This document shows, one piece after another, positions 62,985-64,000 of a stretch of 64,000 nt of DNA. Origin of the DNA: an uncultured Cytophagales bacterium (GTDB lineage: Bacteria; Bacteroidota; Bacteroidia; Cytophagales; Cyclobacteriaceae); the NCBI GenBank assembly GCA_913057175.1, contig CAJXNP010000008.1, positions 62,001 through 126,000 of the forward strand, in the 5' to 3' direction. Position numbers and translations under genes: made by a program. Below the pieces are notes generated by a model, which was not told the origin of the DNA, made no database searches, and worked only from the letters and a program-made list of their open reading frames with translations. The stretch's first letter is position 1, and every line of letters begins with the position of its first letter.

Positions 62985-64000
62985 TTATCGAGTCTTCAAA
63001 ACCATTTGAGATGACACCTTATTAAACCGAATAAACAACCAAATAGCAGCCACAGACAGCCCCGCCAGTAATCCGATCCAGACCCCAATTGCTCCGTAGT
63101 TCATTCGGAAACCCAGAAAATAACCAATGGGTAAGGCTGATCCCCAGTAAGCTACAAGGGTGATGATGGTTGGAATTTTAACATCAGAAATTCCTCTCAG
63201 CACCCCCAGTCCAACAACCTGCACCCCATCCGAAATCTGAAAAATTCCTGCAACGATCAAAAGGACAGATGCCTGAGCGATCACCTCATCATTATTGATA
63301 TATAAATGCGGTAAATAATTTCTCAGGGTAATAAACACGATGGCCGTCAGGATCATAAAAACGATGACCATACCGTAGCAGGTGAATGCTGCGGCTCTCA
63401 TGGTTTGAATATCCTTTTTACCCATTTGGTTTCCTACACGAATAGAGGCTGCTGATCCGATTCCGGAAGCCGCCATAAAGGTAACTGCTGCCAGATTGAT
63501 CGCAATCTGATGTGCTGCCAGTTCCGTAGATCCCAGCCAACCGATCATAATTGCTGCAAAAGCAAATGCCGTTACTTCAAATGTAAACTGTAGCCCCATT
63601 GGAAAGCCAAGTGACATAATATTTTTGATCCTCGATATGGAAAAGCTTGATTCCTTCAAATGCTCCAAAAATTTATGATACAATTTATTGGAGAATACGA
63701 TTACCACCATGAATATCAACATCAGTATCCTTGACATTAAAGTCGAAATCCCTGCACCAAGCAATCCCATGGCAGGAAAACCCAACTTCCCAAAAATCAG
63801 GATATAATTAAAGATGATGTTCAAAACATTGGTTCCGATAATGATCACCATGGGCGGAATTGTGAGAGATAGCCCTTCCGAAAACTGCCGGAATGCCTGG
63901 AAGATCATGAGCGGAAAAATGGAAATCCCGATGATTACCAGGTATGGCGCTGCTAATGTCGCTACATCCTCCGGCTGATTTAAATAAGGAATTGCAAAGC
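62985..64000 (-). CDS. MATE-family efflux transporter, N-terminus cut by window edge
   Basis: Inner-membrane Na+- or H+-driven exporter of the NorM/DinF type. The minus-strand frame is open from the edge at 64000 to 62985 (338 codons, about nine of twelve helices). Family segments are FPLMIFQAFRQFSEGLS, the half-repeat ELAAHQIAINLAAVTFMAAS and SIRVGNQMGKKD, and the final helix IGLLAGLSVAAIWLFIRF. A partial internal ATG at 63908 is not the start, because coding similarity continues upstream (AIPYLNQPEDVATLAAPYL). The substrate is unknown. Confidence 0.9.
   Translation of the reverse strand, partial: FAIPYLNQPEDVATLAAPYLVIIGISIFPLMIFQAFRQFSEGLSLTIPPMVIIIGTNVLNIIFNYILIFGKLGFPAMGLLGAGISTLMSRILMLIFMVVIVFSNKLYHKFLEHLKESSFSISRIKNIMSLGFPMGLQFTFEVTAFAFAAIMIGWLGSTELAAHQIAINLAAVTFMAASGIGSAASIRVGNQMGKKDIQTMRAAAFTCYGMVIVFMILTAIVFITLRNYLPHLYINNDEVIAQASVLLIVAGIFQISDGVQVVGLGVLRGISDVKIPTIITLVAYWGSALPIGYFLGFRMNYGAIGVWIGLLAGLSVAAIWLFIRFNKVSSQMVLKTR

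Noticed and set aside
1-64000. Mobile elements, CRISPR arrays, phage or defence genes
   Set aside because: No transposase, integrase, regularly spaced repeats or Cas-like protein were recognised; the gene content is chromosomal housekeeping and envelope functions.

Overview
The window looks like a chromosomal segment from a Bacteroidota bacterium, most likely of the Cytophagales type. Evidence for this is the AT-rich sequence, Bacteroidota-type promoters (TTTG, about 19-21 nt, TAnnTTTG), generally weak ribosome binding sites, TonB-dependent receptors with an N-terminal carboxypeptidase-regulatory-like domain, GldA/F/G homologues, and an alternative complex III (ACIII) operon joined to an aa3-type oxidase. 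No rRNA, tRNA, CRISPR array, insertion sequence or prophage gene was recognised. Two genes are cut by the window edges: a PepSY membrane protein (left) and a MATE transporter (right).

Layout. 1-4.6 kb (minus): an iron/xenosiderophore uptake locus in the order TonB receptor, DUF4374 lipoprotein, PepSY membrane protein, as in XusABC of Bacteroides; two copies of a Fur-box-like motif bracket its promoter. 4.8-11.7 kb: a second TonB receptor, an AI-2E family permease, a tandem universal stress protein, a DoxX-like protein, an OmpA-family protein and a secreted carbohydrate-binding-like protein. 11.8-16.0 kb (plus): gldA-gldF-gldG-DUF4340. 16.0-18.4 kb: an SDR enzyme and an MlaE/MlaF-type lipid ABC pair without an MCE gene. 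18.4-25.6 kb (minus): a huge NtrY-like membrane histidine kinase overlapping by one base a 1143-residue outer-membrane protein of unknown function. 25.6-41.0 kb (minus): the respiratory block. It runs actA-B-C-D-E-F, ctaC, ctaD, ctaB, two subunit III genes and subunit IV, with a strong promoter before actA and a terminator after subunit IV, followed by a degenerate SCO-like gene, DUF420 and a small CxxC membrane protein.

41.4-50.9 kb: aconitase, a TerB-like protein, an exopolysaccharide control module (single-domain response regulator, pseudo-receiver/sugar-transferase fusion, GT2), a 733-bp AT-rich gap, then pntAA-pntAB-pntB and a diacylglycerol kinase. 51.0-57.5 kb: a coupled FAD-dehydrogenase/ThDP-enzyme pair, an outer-membrane protein, PutP and an AlkD-like protein. 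57.5-64.0 kb: thiL, an A-type Fe-S carrier, a TetR regulator with matching palindromes before itself and the next gene (a FabF-like synthase), a Lon-N domain protein, icd and MATE.

Together the genes describe an aerobic heterotroph. TCA-cycle enzymes (acn, icd) and the transhydrogenase supply and balance reductant. Menaquinol passes electrons through ACIII to an aa3 oxidase whose subunit II has no fused cytochrome c. TonB receptors provide outer-membrane import. The items most worth following up are the twin-operator xus-like locus, the kinase/outer-membrane pair, the pseudo-receiver sugar transferase module, the SCO homologue lacking copper ligands, and the TetR/FabF switch.
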